Source of the DNA: an uncultured Candidatus Saccharibacteria bacterium
Lineage (GTDB): Bacteria > Patescibacteria > Saccharimonadia > Saccharimonadales > UBA10212
Length of the DNA: 11,707 nt
Direction: 5' to 3'
NCBI GenBank assembly: GCA_946478715.1
Contig: CAMLDA010000007.1
Coordinates: 1 to 11,707, forward strand
Shown here: positions 1-4,341 of the stretch, piece by piece
Layout of the letters: each line of letters starts with the position of its first letter
Position numbering within the stretch: the stretch's first letter is position 1
Translations under genes and position numbers: made by a program
The notes under the pieces: generated by a model
The model's database searches: none
Told to the model about the DNA's origin: nothing
What the model saw: only the letters and a program-made list of their open reading frames with translations

Positions 1-190
1 GGGTAAGAGCCCACAGTCCGCCGTGGTGACACGGCAGAGAGGTAAACCCTGCCTGCTGCAAGGAGATATGTCGCAATATGGGTTGTTCCGTCCGCGGCGC
101 ATCAGTCAACCGCTTGAGTCTACCGGCAACGGTAAACCTAGATAGATGATCGGCTAAAACAGAACCCGGCTTACGGATAATCTGGCCGCC
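1..190 (+). ncRNA. rnpB: RNase P RNA, 3' portion (5' end outside window)
   Basis: This is the catalytic RNA of ribonuclease P, which removes 5' leaders from precursor tRNAs. The window opens inside the gene. The segment GGTAAGAGC at 2-10, GGTAAACCC near 41-49, the TAGATAGATGA stretch near 139-149 and the invariant ACAGAACCCGGCTTA near 159-173 are diagnostic of bacterial RNase P RNA; the last is the 3' half of the P4 core helix. The mature 3' end is placed at about 185-190, just before the terminator. The 5' half, including the other P4 strand, lies outside the window, so type A or B architecture cannot be judged fully. Confidence 0.93.
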
Positions 191-226
191 AAAAAACCGC
201 TTTAGCGCACCTGAAGCGGTTTTTTA
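191..226. terminator. Terminator shared by rnpB and the convergent RNase HI gene
   Basis: A run of A, then CCGCTT, an 11-nt loop, AAGCGG and a run of T form a Rho-independent terminator that works in both directions. It ends rnpB on the plus strand. The stop codon of the minus-strand RNase HI gene overlaps its outer arm, so that unit terminates here too. Confidence 0.8.
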
Positions 227-1018
227 TTTGCGGCTGTGGCGTTCCTGGTCGTCTAAAATCCGGTTAACTTCTTTATCGGCCGTGGCGTTCAAAGCCCGCG
301 GCACATATTGGAAGCTGATTTTCTCGAACGAATCGGCCAATTCCTTCAGCTGCTGGTGCAGAGGCGCCAGCTCCTGATTCTTAACCTTATAAAAACCGTT
401 CATCTGGTTGACTACCAGCTGGCTGTCAGAAAACAGCCGGATCTTGTCTATACCAAGGTCCTGGCAGCGTTCCAGGCCCTTTATCATGCCCTGGTATTCA
501 GCCTGGTTGTTGGTGGCCACGCCCATATAGTAACCTGACTTTTCTACAACGGAATCGTCCAATTTACAGATTACGAAAGCGCAGGCGGACTGCCCTGGAT
601 TACCCCGGCTGCCGCCGTCAGTATAGAGTTTTGCTTCGTCCAGCAGCATCGCCTGGGACGGCGTATCGCCGTTGGTGGGTTTAAAGTCAAAATAGACCAT
701 CTTGACCGGCGTATCCATGGTTACCCGGCGGCCGTAATAGCCGCGGTAGTGTTCAAGGATTTCTTCCCGGCTACCGAATGCCTCGTGCGACTGCATGTCT
801 TGTTCGGTTATATTCTTCAGAAGCTTCTCTACCACTTCCGTCACGGTTCCCTGGCCTATAACTTTCCAGCCTCCCGGGTCGTCGGGGTTTGATTTGTCGA
901 TTATCTTAAGCTGGTCTGTCACCGACAGATCCTTGTCGTCGAACATCCGCCAGGTAGAGCGTTTTTGGCCCGATAAGATAAGTTCGGCCTGTTCGTGGTC
1001 GAATTTAAGTGTTTTCAC
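224..1018 (-). CDS. rnhA: ASCH domain-RNase HI fusion protein
   Basis: The 264-residue protein joins two domains. Residues 1 to about 115 form an ASCH (PUA-like, RNA-binding) domain with the typical early G-x-K-x-S-T motif (GQKRSTWR, 17-24). Residues 128-264 are ribonuclease HI, which cuts the RNA strand of RNA-DNA hybrids. Its four catalytic acids are visible: D134 in YTDGG, E174 in NNQAEY, D198 in FSDSQ and D248 in ATADKE. A typical RNase HI is about 150 residues, so the N-terminal 115 are an addition. The start is GTG at 1016-1018, with AGGA seven bases upstream, inside the end of the preceding dehydratase gene (14-base overlap), so translation is probably coupled. An ASCH domain could direct the nuclease to particular RNAs; that is inference. 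Confidence 0.9.
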   Translation of the reverse strand: MKTLKFDHEQAELILSGQKRSTWRMFDDKDLSVTDQLKIIDKSNPDDPGGWKVIGQGTVTEVVEKLLKNITEQDMQSHEAFGSREEILEHYRGYYGRRVTMDTPVKMVYFDFKPTNGDTPSQAMLLDEAKLYTDGGSRGNPGQSACAFVICKLDDSVVEKSGYYMGVATNNQAEYQGMIKGLERCQDLGIDKIRLFSDSQLVVNQMNGFYKVKNQELAPLHQQLKELADSFEKISFQYVPRALNATADKEVNRILDDQERHSRK

Positions 1019-1244
1019 TGGATATCCTGTCTATTTCCTTTGCCAGGCTATGGTCCTTATCTGTTATTTGGCCGGCATCGTGGGTACTTAGCCAGATTTC
1101 CACCCTGTTATATTCATTCTGCCATCTGGGATGATGATTGGCGGCTTCGGCGGCCTGGGCGACTTTGGTCATAAATTCAAAAGCCTGTTTAAAGTCTTTG
1201 AAATTAAACTGCCGGTATAACTCTTTGTTTTTCTGTTGCCACAT
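1005..1244 (-). CDS. Pterin-4a-carbinolamine dehydratase family protein
   Basis: The 79-residue protein matches the PCD/DCoH family, which dehydrates 4a-hydroxytetrahydrobiopterin. The active-site signature is clear: E33 with HHP at 37-39 and W41, then H55 in the STHDAG segment and D62. The length is slightly short for the family (about 95-115), as the first helix is trimmed. The start is ATG at 1242-1244, 23 bases after the 3' end of tRNA-Pro on the same strand, and the end overlaps the RNase HI gene, so tRNA, dehydratase and RNase H probably share a transcript. No aromatic amino acid hydroxylase or pterin synthesis gene is in the window, so the real substrate or role is uncertain. Confidence 0.9.
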   Translation of the reverse strand: MWQQKNKELYRQFNFKDFKQAFEFMTKVAQAAEAANHHPRWQNEYNRVEIWLSTHDAGQITDKDHSLAKEIDRISSENT

Positions 1245-1252
1245 TCATCTAT

Positions 1253-1265
1253 CTTATCAGATAAG
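1253..1265. repeat. 13-bp palindrome between tRNA-Pro and the dehydratase gene
   Basis: CTTATC and GATAAG surround a single base. It sits between the tRNA CCA end and the start codon at 1244. It could mark tRNA 3' processing or a binding site; the sequence does not show which. Confidence 0.35.
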
Positions 1266-1267
1266 AA

Positions 1268-1343
1268 TGGTCGGGGTGACAGGACTTGAACCTGCGGCCT
1301 CACGGCCCCCAGCCGTACGCGCTACCAACTGCGCCACACCCCG
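1268..1343 (-). tRNA. tRNA-Pro (GGG), CCA encoded
   Basis: Read on the minus strand, the 76-nt gene folds into a full cloverleaf. The acceptor CGGGGTG pairs with CACCCCG, D-stem GCGC with GCGC, anticodon stem ACGG with CCGT, and T-stem GCAGG with CCTGT around TTCAAGT. The seven-base anticodon loop CTGGGGG gives anticodon GGG, which reads proline CCC. C1-G72 with A73 is the usual bacterial tRNA-Pro identity set. The terminal CCA is encoded at 1268-1270. A good -10 box lies 12 bases upstream of the 5' end. Confidence 0.95.
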
Positions 1344-1353
1344 ACAACAGGGG

Positions 1354-1387
1354 TAATTATACCTTAAAAATCACCATTTATAATGGT
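1354..1387. promoter_or_regulatory. Divergent -10 boxes for tRNA-Pro (minus) and the membrane protein (plus)
   Basis: A perfect TATAAT on the minus strand at 1356-1361 lies 12 bases ahead of the tRNA-Pro 5' end. A perfect TATAAT on the plus strand at 1379-1384 lies 20 bases ahead of the ATG at 1405. Neither has a good -35 box. The plus -10 lies inside a 15-bp palindrome, ACCAT-N5-ATGGT, at 1373-1387, which is also where the minus-strand -35 region would be, so one bound factor could affect both directions. A TATACT at 1393-1398 would instead give a leaderless start at 1405. Confidence 0.5.
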
Positions 1388-1404
1388 ATATGTATACTTG
1401 AGCT

Positions 1405-1680
1405 ATGAATACAGTCCTTCTTTACCTCCCTTTATTCATATCTTTTATCGTATTTATCTTAGGCTATGCCCTTAAGGTGAAGACCGGTAAAGTCATCCTT
1501 TATGGCGGGACGGCTTTTATTATCGGCCTAGGCTACATAGTGTGGCATTATAATTCGGGCGGTTTTGATTGTTCTAGCAACTGTATAGGCGCTCCTCAAG
1601 GAGTAAGTGCCGCCTGGATCATTTTAGCCAATATATTCTTAGTTTTTCTGCTATCCAGGTCAAAAAAAGACAATAAATAA
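1405..1680 (+). CDS. Small three-helix membrane protein, unknown function
   Basis: The 91-residue product is not recognised. It has three likely membrane helices at about 4-22, 29-48 and 67-84, a short basic segment (KVKTGK) after the first, and a charged KKDNK tail. A loop with two cysteines (C56, C60) lies between helices two and three and could form a disulphide or bind metal if it faces outside. The start is ATG at 1405 with only a weak GAG upstream. A promoter-like -10 lies close before it and a terminator directly follows, so it is probably a single-gene transcript. Confidence 0.7.
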   Translation: MNTVLLYLPLFISFIVFILGYALKVKTGKVILYGGTAFIIGLGYIVWHYNSGGFDCSSNCIGAPQGVSAAWIILANIFLVFLLSRSKKDNK

Positions 1681-1682
1681 GC

Positions 1683-1710
1683 AAAAAGCCCGTCCGAAGA
1701 CGGGCTTTTT
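1683..1710. terminator. Bidirectional terminator with a UUCG tetraloop on the minus strand
   Basis: A perfect stem AAAAAGCCCGTC / GACGGGCTTTTT closes a four-base loop. On the minus strand the loop is C-UUCG-G, the extra-stable form; on the plus strand it is CGAA. It ends the membrane protein gene on plus and the candidate small RNA on minus. Confidence 0.85.
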
Positions 1711-1847
1711 GTTGGGCCGGGAGCATTCAATTTACCTCTGCTAGCGTTTGCAAAGTGGGTGCTCTCACCGAAGGGCCACGGCCCGAGCGGCATAATTTGA
1801 GCTCCCTGGTAAATCGTATTGAGAAAATTAAATTGCTCAATCCGACC
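1683..1847 (-). ncRNA. Candidate structured small RNA (6S-like rod?), about 165 nt
   Basis: This stretch has no convincing gene but has all the parts of an independent RNA unit on the minus strand: a promoter (1854-1882), a predicted start at about 1847 and a UUCG-loop terminator. The first six transcript bases (GGUCGG) pair with CCGGCC just before the terminator (1842-1847 with 1715-1720). The rod continues with GAGC/GCUC (1835-1838 with 1721-1724) and AAUUUA/UAAAUU (1829-1834 with 1729-1734). Inside are hairpins GGGC-CGUG-GCCC and GGUG-AGAG-CACC. Alternative pairings exist: GGGAGC/GCUCCC, AUUUACC/GGUAAAU and AUUGAG/CUCAAU. A rod with an open middle and closed ends resembles 6S RNA, but no family-specific sequence was recognised, so the identity is tentative. 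Confidence 0.5.
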
Positions 1848-1853
1848 TATTCC

Positions 1854-1882
1854 ATTATATCACCGGCTTTTACCCCTGGAAA
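1854..1882 (-). promoter_or_regulatory. Promoter of the candidate small RNA
   Basis: On the minus strand, TTTCCA at 1877-1882 (four of six -35 bases), a 17-bp spacer and a perfect TATAAT at 1854-1859. The seventh base after the -10 is G at 1847, exactly the first base of the closing helix of the RNA. Confidence 0.6.
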
Positions 1883-1889
1883 AACAAGC

Positions 1890-2528
1890 TTAAAGAACCA
1901 GCCCGGGAGCCAGGGCGTGGGTAAGCTTGACCATCAGGCCGCCTACCGGCCCCTGTATCAGGCCATAAAAGACAAAGATGAAAATAACCAGGCTCATCAG
2001 GCCGGCGCGCTCTATCCCCTCCATCAGCTCCTGCAGCGGCCGGGGCGCGAAGGCGTAAAGCAGCCGGGAGCCGTCAAGCGGCGGCCACGGGATGGAGTTG
2101 AATACGAACAAGCCTATATTCATAACTATGGTCAGCCGGAAGACGTCGTAAACGGTGGTCCCTGGCTGCGGAGCGATATCTTTGAACAGGATGGCCGCCA
2201 CGCAGGCGATGATGAAGTTGGTCAGGGGCCCTACCATGCCTACTATGGCGCCTCCGAATTCACCGTGCCGCAGCCGGCTGAAGTTGACCTGCACCGGCTT
2301 GGCGGCGCCGAACAGAAAAGGACTGCCCGACAGCAGTAGTAACAGGGGCAAGGCCACGGTCAGGAAAGGGTCTATGTGGGCTATGGGATTCAGTGTCAGC
2401 CGGCCTTGCAGGCGGGCAGTATCGTCCCCAAGCCAGTTGCTGGCGAAGGCGTGCATCATCTCGTGGAGCGACATGCTGAAAAGCAGGACTATGAACAGTA
2501 TGACGACGCTTTGCAGATCCGGGCTCAT
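1890..2528 (-). CDS. M50 family site-2 protease (membrane metalloprotease)
   Basis: The 212-residue polytopic protein is an intramembrane zinc metalloprotease of the M50/site-2 family, compact YwhC-like type without a PDZ domain. The zinc motif HEMMH is at residues 22-26 in the first helix. The second metal motif, N-x-x-P-x-x-x-L-D-G, is at 144-153, with D152 as third ligand. Further hydrophobic helices lie at about 55-75, 95-115, 128-148 and 175-200. The start is ATG at 2526-2528; AGGG lies three bases before it and a TATACT -10 at 2537-2542, so the transcript would be nearly leaderless. The substrate cannot be inferred; neighbours are bL28 on the other strand and a small RNA downstream. Confidence 0.92.
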   Translation of the reverse strand: MSPDLQSVVILFIVLLFSMSLHEMMHAFASNWLGDDTARLQGRLTLNPIAHIDPFLTVALPLLLLLSGSPFLFGAAKPVQVNFSRLRHGEFGGAIVGMVGPLTNFIIACVAAILFKDIAPQPGTTVYDVFRLTIVMNIGLFVFNSIPWPPLDGSRLLYAFAPRPLQELMEGIERAGLMSLVIFIFVFYGLIQGPVGGLMVKLTHALAPGLVL

Positions 2529-2536
2529 ATCCCTTA

Positions 2537-2584
2537 AGTATAACCTACCGGACGCTTGATTTAATCTGTTTTAACCTGTAAAAT
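2537..2584. promoter_or_regulatory. Divergent promoters for the M50 protease and rpmB
   Basis: Plus strand: TTGATT at 2556-2561, a 17-bp spacer and TAAAAT at 2579-2584, predicting a start near 2591-2594, only a few bases before the rpmB ATG at 2597. Minus strand: TATACT at 2537-2542, predicting a start near 2530, two bases before the protease ATG. Both mRNAs would be leaderless or nearly so; rpmB has no Shine-Dalgarno sequence. Confidence 0.5.
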
Positions 2585-2596
2585 AACACCTTGATT

Positions 2597-2785
2597 ATGC
2601 AGCGATTAGAATTTGATAAAAAAGGCAAGCAATACGGCAGCAACGTCAGCTTTTCCCAGCGCCACACCAAGAAGGTGTGGAAGCCGAACCTGCAGAATAA
2701 AACCCTTACCATCGACGGCAAGAAGCTCAAGGTAAAGATAAGCACCAGCGCCATGCGCAGCCTGAAGAAAAAGGGATTGCTTTAA
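2597..2785 (+). CDS. rpmB: Large ribosomal subunit protein bL28
   Basis: The 62-residue basic protein is bL28 of the 50S subunit. The core GSNVSFSQRHTKKVWKPNLQ matches the family pattern G-N-N-V-S-H-(S)-x-x-K-T-x-R-x-x-x-P-N-L-Q, and the C-terminal KVKISTSAMRSLKKKG is typical. The N-terminal CxxCGK-like segment is replaced by cysteine-free DKKGKQ, so this is the zinc-less form. A TTG two codons upstream would extend it to 64 residues, but ATG at 2597 is the better start. No Shine-Dalgarno is present; the predicted start of transcription is only a few bases away. Codons lean to AAG, AGC, ACC and CTG, as expected of strong expression. A terminator follows. Confidence 0.93.
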   Translation: MQRLEFDKKGKQYGSNVSFSQRHTKKVWKPNLQNKTLTIDGKKLKVKISTSAMRSLKKKGLL

Positions 2786-2805
2786 ATATCCCCTTTTATT
2801 AAAGG

Positions 2806-2830
2806 AAACGGCCCTTTAGGGCCGTTTTTT
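2806..2830 (+). terminator. rpmB terminator
   Basis: AAACGGCCC, loop TTTA, then GGGCCGTTT running into six T. It is a classical Rho-independent terminator 20 bases after the rpmB stop. Confidence 0.88.
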
Positions 2831-2835
2831 GATAT

Positions 2836-2858
2836 AAAAAATCCGCTCTCTTTGGCGG
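2836..2858 (-). terminator. Terminator-like end of the large RNA candidate
   Basis: On the minus strand CCGC (2855-2858), an eight-base loop and GCGG (2843-2846) precede a run of six T (2836-2841). The stem is short and overlaps the outermost GGCG/CGCC helix of the large RNA, so the two foldings compete. Confidence 0.5.
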
Positions 2859-2898
2859 TGGAGTGAACAAGCAGATACGTTCGTTCTCCGAAGAGGCG

Positions 2899-2973
2899 AG
2901 CGGGGGGGCGCGACTGATATAGTCATGGCGTACCGGCGGTACGCAGCATGCCAGTGATCGTCGCGCCCCCGCT
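2899..2973. other. Long hairpin inside the large RNA candidate
   Basis: AGCGGGGG and CGCGAC (2899-2914, with two extra G) pair with GTCGCG and CCCCCGCT (2960-2973). Inside, GCGTACC pairs with GGTACGC across a three-base loop (2928-2944), framed by CATG/CATG. Confidence 0.65.
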
Positions 2974-3197
2974 AGCTCCAGTGGTTGCCTGCGGGCAGGG
3001 CGAGCGCCGTTTAGAGCGGCTGTCCTCACTCCCTGCGCAGAGGCCTGCTCTCTGTCTTGCCAGCGCCGGGAATATGTAGTTGGCGCCTAGACCGATGTGG
3101 GCTAAAGCTAGAGCCCGTCGAGCCTCTTGGTCGCGGTTCCTCCTTGATCGCGGATGGCGGCTCGTGTCGTACTGAGCCGCTCTTCTCGTCGTTCGGA

Positions 3198-3251
3198 GCG
3201 GGGCCGGAGGGTCACCCTCACGGCGGAGGCTTCATCTGCCTCCGGCCCCGC
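3198..3251. other. 13-bp perfect stem inside the large RNA candidate
   Basis: GCGGGGCCGGAGG at 3198-3210 pairs perfectly with 3239-3251 across a 28-base loop. The loop holds GAGGGT-C-ACCCTC and a second CGGAGG that could replace the first as partner of CCTCCG, allowing two alternative folds. Confidence 0.65.
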
Positions 3252-3410
3252 ACGTTGTCCGCGCCGTCGCACCTGCATCGCACACCTTGCGCGGTACTGC
3301 GAGGTCGATTCGTCTTCGTGGACTTTCCGAGCACTTCGGCCGCCGGCCCTGACGGGACCAGACCCGCTCGTTGCGTTGGGTATGGCCCTTGTCGTCGCTA
3401 CGCCGGCGGA

Positions 3411-3545
3411 CTAGCTGTCCTTCGGACTGCGCGGCGACATGCAGGCCGCAGCCATGGATTCCGTCACCGGATGGGAGTCGACGGCCTCGTTCACGAGGCT
3501 CACCGCCGCCACGCGGATCAGGAACACCTGCTTACGGAAGAGCAT
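3411..3545 (-). CDS. Putative 44-residue protein encoded within the large RNA candidate
   Basis: This 44-codon ORF has ATG at 3543-3545 and stops with TAG. The nine bases AAGGAGGTG directly before it match the standard 16S 3' tail perfectly, although the spacing to the ATG is very short. G/C is about 66%, 45% and 89% at codon positions one, two and three, the pattern of a real gene in a GC-rich context; 39 of 44 third positions are G or C. The product starts MLFRKQVFLIRVAAVSLVNE and ends CMSPRSPKDS. It has a hydrophobic early segment (7-18) and resembles no family I know. It shares codon style with the gene at 3860-4237. If the region is purely structural RNA, the ORF is incidental and the purine run may have another role. 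Confidence 0.42.
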   Translation of the reverse strand: MLFRKQVFLIRVAAVSLVNEAVDSHPVTESMAAACMSPRSPKDS

Positions 3546-3586
3546 GCACCTCCTTCCTCAAGGGGAATCGGGGATCGGGGAACTTT

Positions 3587-3639
3587 ACGAGATGAGAAGC
3601 CGGCGTCTAACCGGGTTAAACGCGGGTTTCTCACCTCGT
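3587..3639 (-). other. Imperfect hairpin of about 20 bp abutting the closing helix
   Basis: ACGAG, TGAGAA, CC, GCGT and TAAC pair with CTCGT, TTCTCA, GG, ACGC and GTTA in register, separated by single mismatches. Two of these mismatches (3592-3634 and 3607-3619) are A-C on the plus strand but G-U on the minus strand; only one goes the other way. This mildly favours minus as the sense strand. It directly adjoins the inverted repeat at 3640. Confidence 0.65.
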
Positions 3640-3701
3640 ACGTATCTGCTTGTCAAATGACTCTTTCTCGCCTTGTGGAATAGCGATAAAGATTGTTTAA
3701 T

Positions 3702-3749
3702 ATTATACAACTAAAAATCCTTATGTCAACAAAAAAATAAAAAGAAAAA
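3702..3749 (-). promoter_or_regulatory. Near-consensus promoter with UP-like A/T tract
   Basis: Perfect TTGACA (3724-3729), a 16-bp spacer and perfect TATAAT (3702-3707) on the minus strand, with a nearly pure A/T tract (3731-3749) directly upstream, as in rRNA promoters. This is the strongest sigma-70-type promoter in the window and starts transcription near 3695. Confidence 0.8.
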
Positions 3750-3760
3750 CAGTCCATCTG

Positions 3761-3786
3761 TTGAGCGGCTAAAAAGCCGCGCTCAA
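3761..3786 (-). terminator. Second terminator hairpin of the 3860-4237 gene
   Basis: TTGAGCGGCT pairs with AGCCGC-GCTCAA with a two-base bulge. On the minus strand it is followed after about ten bases by T-rich sequence. It probably insulates the strong promoter downstream from upstream transcription. Confidence 0.5.
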
Positions 3787-3819
3787 TCCATATGTGGAGA
3801 GCGTAGAAAGGAGCGGGTG

Positions 3820-3850
3820 CGGTGGCCGGTCCGCGAGGGACCGGCCACCG
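3820..3850 (-). terminator. 13-bp perfect GC-rich hairpin after the 3860-4237 gene
   Basis: CGGTGGCCGGTCC and its exact complement enclose five bases, ten bases after the TAG stop. There is no T-run, so it resembles the U-less terminators of high-GC bacteria or an mRNA-stabilising 3' stem. Confidence 0.65.
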
Positions 3851-3859
3851 AGGCGACAT

Positions 3860-4237
3860 CTAGAACGCCGGCTTGGGCGGGTAGCCCGCATGCCTGAGGG
3901 CGGACTCCACGCGTTCGCGGACACCGCGGGTGTCGAGCCCCACCTCCAGCTGGATCTGGAGTGTGGTGTTCTTCTTCCCCGGCATCAGGATGACGTGGTC
4001 GATCTTGCCGCTGCCGGGCTTGATCCTGCCGAGCAGACCGCGGATGTTCTCGTGCTTCTTGTCCCGCGGGAAGACCTTGTCCAGGTCGTCCCCCGGCCAG
4101 ATGCTCAGCGGCCTGCACTTGCGCTCGGGCAGCAGACCGGTCTCCGGGATGATGATCTGGAAGGAGGTGGTCGTCACCTCCTTGATGATCGCCTCTCCCT
4201 TCGCGGATGACCGGCTAGCCTGCGCTGCCTGCGGCAT
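3860..4237 (-). CDS. Unknown protein, 125 residues, extreme G/C third positions
   Basis: I do not recognise this protein. From ATG at 4235-4237 (AGGA shortly upstream) it runs MPQAAQASRSSAKGEAIIKE and ends GYPPKPAF. The first 15 residues are polar and probably disordered. The rest alternates beta-like stretches (TSFQIIIP at 24-31, HVILMP near 79-84, TTLQIQLEVGL near 89-99) with a basic middle (KVFPRDKKHENIRGLLGRIK) and a C-terminal helix (VRERVESALRHAG). No signal peptide or membrane helix is seen. About nine in ten third positions are G or C, dominated by AAG, ATC, CTG, GAC and CCG, unlike the flanking genes. That means either transfer from a high-GC organism or very strong translational selection. 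An upstream extension to 4336 lacks this codon bias and is rejected. Confidence 0.78.
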   Translation of the reverse strand: MPQAAQASRSSAKGEAIIKEVTTTSFQIIIPETGLLPERKCRPLSIWPGDDLDKVFPRDKKHENIRGLLGRIKPGSGKIDHVILMPGKKNTTLQIQLEVGLDTRGVRERVESALRHAGYPPKPAF

Positions 4238-4301
4238 GTATCCTGCCCCTTTCCGTAGATGGACTGTACGATTGGCCGTTCGCGCCTGCCGCGAAAAGCC
4301 G

Positions 4302-4336
4302 TTTATAAGCTTACAGGGGTAGGGCCCGATAGTCAA
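4302..4336 (-). promoter_or_regulatory. Weak promoter candidate for the 3860-4237 gene
   Basis: On the minus strand TTGACT (4331-4336) is a good -35. At 17 bp only TAAGCT follows, while the better TATAAA (4302-4307) is 23 bp away. The rest of the gap 4238-4341 shows nothing else clear. Confidence 0.25.
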
Positions 4337-4341
4337 TCTGC

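Larger units (their letters stand above)
2867..3653. repeat. 14-bp perfect inverted repeat bounding the large RNA candidate
   Basis: ACAAGCAGATACGT at 2867-2880 reappears in reverse complement at 3640-3653; after one mismatch two more bases match (CG). No target-site duplication is visible at the outer edges and no transposase is encoded inside, so base pairing in RNA explains it better than transposon ends. Confidence 0.75.
2836..3695 (-). ncRNA. Candidate large structured RNA, about 860 nt, with paired ends
   Basis: Between rpmB and the next gene lies a GC-rich stretch on the minus strand bounded by a near-consensus promoter (3702-3729) and a terminator-like hairpin plus T-run (2836-2858). 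The two ends can pair: a perfect 14-bp inverted repeat (2867-2880 with 3640-3653), extended outward by GAGT/ACTC (2861-2864 with 3660-3663) and GGCG/CGCC (2854-2857 with 3669-3672). Next to that helix is an imperfect hairpin of about 20 bp (3587-3639). Others are a 13-bp perfect stem (3198-3210 with 3239-3251), a 14-bp stem with a two-base bulge (2899-2973), GCCTCG/CGAGGC near 3482-3499 and a CUC-UUCG-GAG tetraloop near 2885-2894. Apart from the 44-codon ORF at 3411-3545, no ORF looks coding. No known RNA family was recognised. Closed ends and strong transcription recall large ornate RNAs or rRNA precursors. An mRNA with long structured untranslated regions, or a mobile element, is the alternative. 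Confidence 0.55.

Noticed and set aside
1138..1356. Plus-strand ORF containing VGVTGLEPAASRPPAVRATNCATPR
   Set aside because: This is the familiar translation of the antisense strand of a tRNA gene; the tRNA-Pro at 1268-1343 explains it.
1711..1889. SRP RNA, tmRNA or a known riboswitch in the small-RNA region
   Set aside because: The SRP GGAA tetraloop with its asymmetric loop, the tmRNA ends and common riboswitch cores were looked for and not seen.
1755..2339. 194-residue plus-strand ORF
   Set aside because: It is antisense to the M50 protease, whose motifs are unmistakable, and has no recognisable content.
2799..3029. 76-residue minus-strand ORF at the end of the large RNA
   Set aside because: It reads through the T-run of one terminator and the stem of the rpmB terminator, which no real gene would do.
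2831..3660. Insertion sequence or MITE bounded by the 14-bp inverted repeat
   Set aside because: No transposase and no target-site duplication were found, and the repeats extend by compensating short helices outside them, as RNA pairing would. It is kept only as an alternative.
3057..3683. 208-residue plus-strand ORF across the GC-rich block
   Set aside because: It is open only because GC-rich sequence has few stops. It is rich in Arg/Pro/Gly with no domain, runs antisense to the structured RNA candidate, and has no good ribosome site.
2831..3700. Group I or group II intron, or a tmRNA or rRNA fragment
   Set aside because: I found no group II domain V, no GTGYG start, no group I core elements, and no tmRNA or rRNA signature sequences.
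4238..4336. N-terminal extension of the 3860 gene to a 158-residue form
   Set aside because: Codon third positions in the extension do not share the strong G/C bias, and a Shine-Dalgarno lies before the ATG at 4237.
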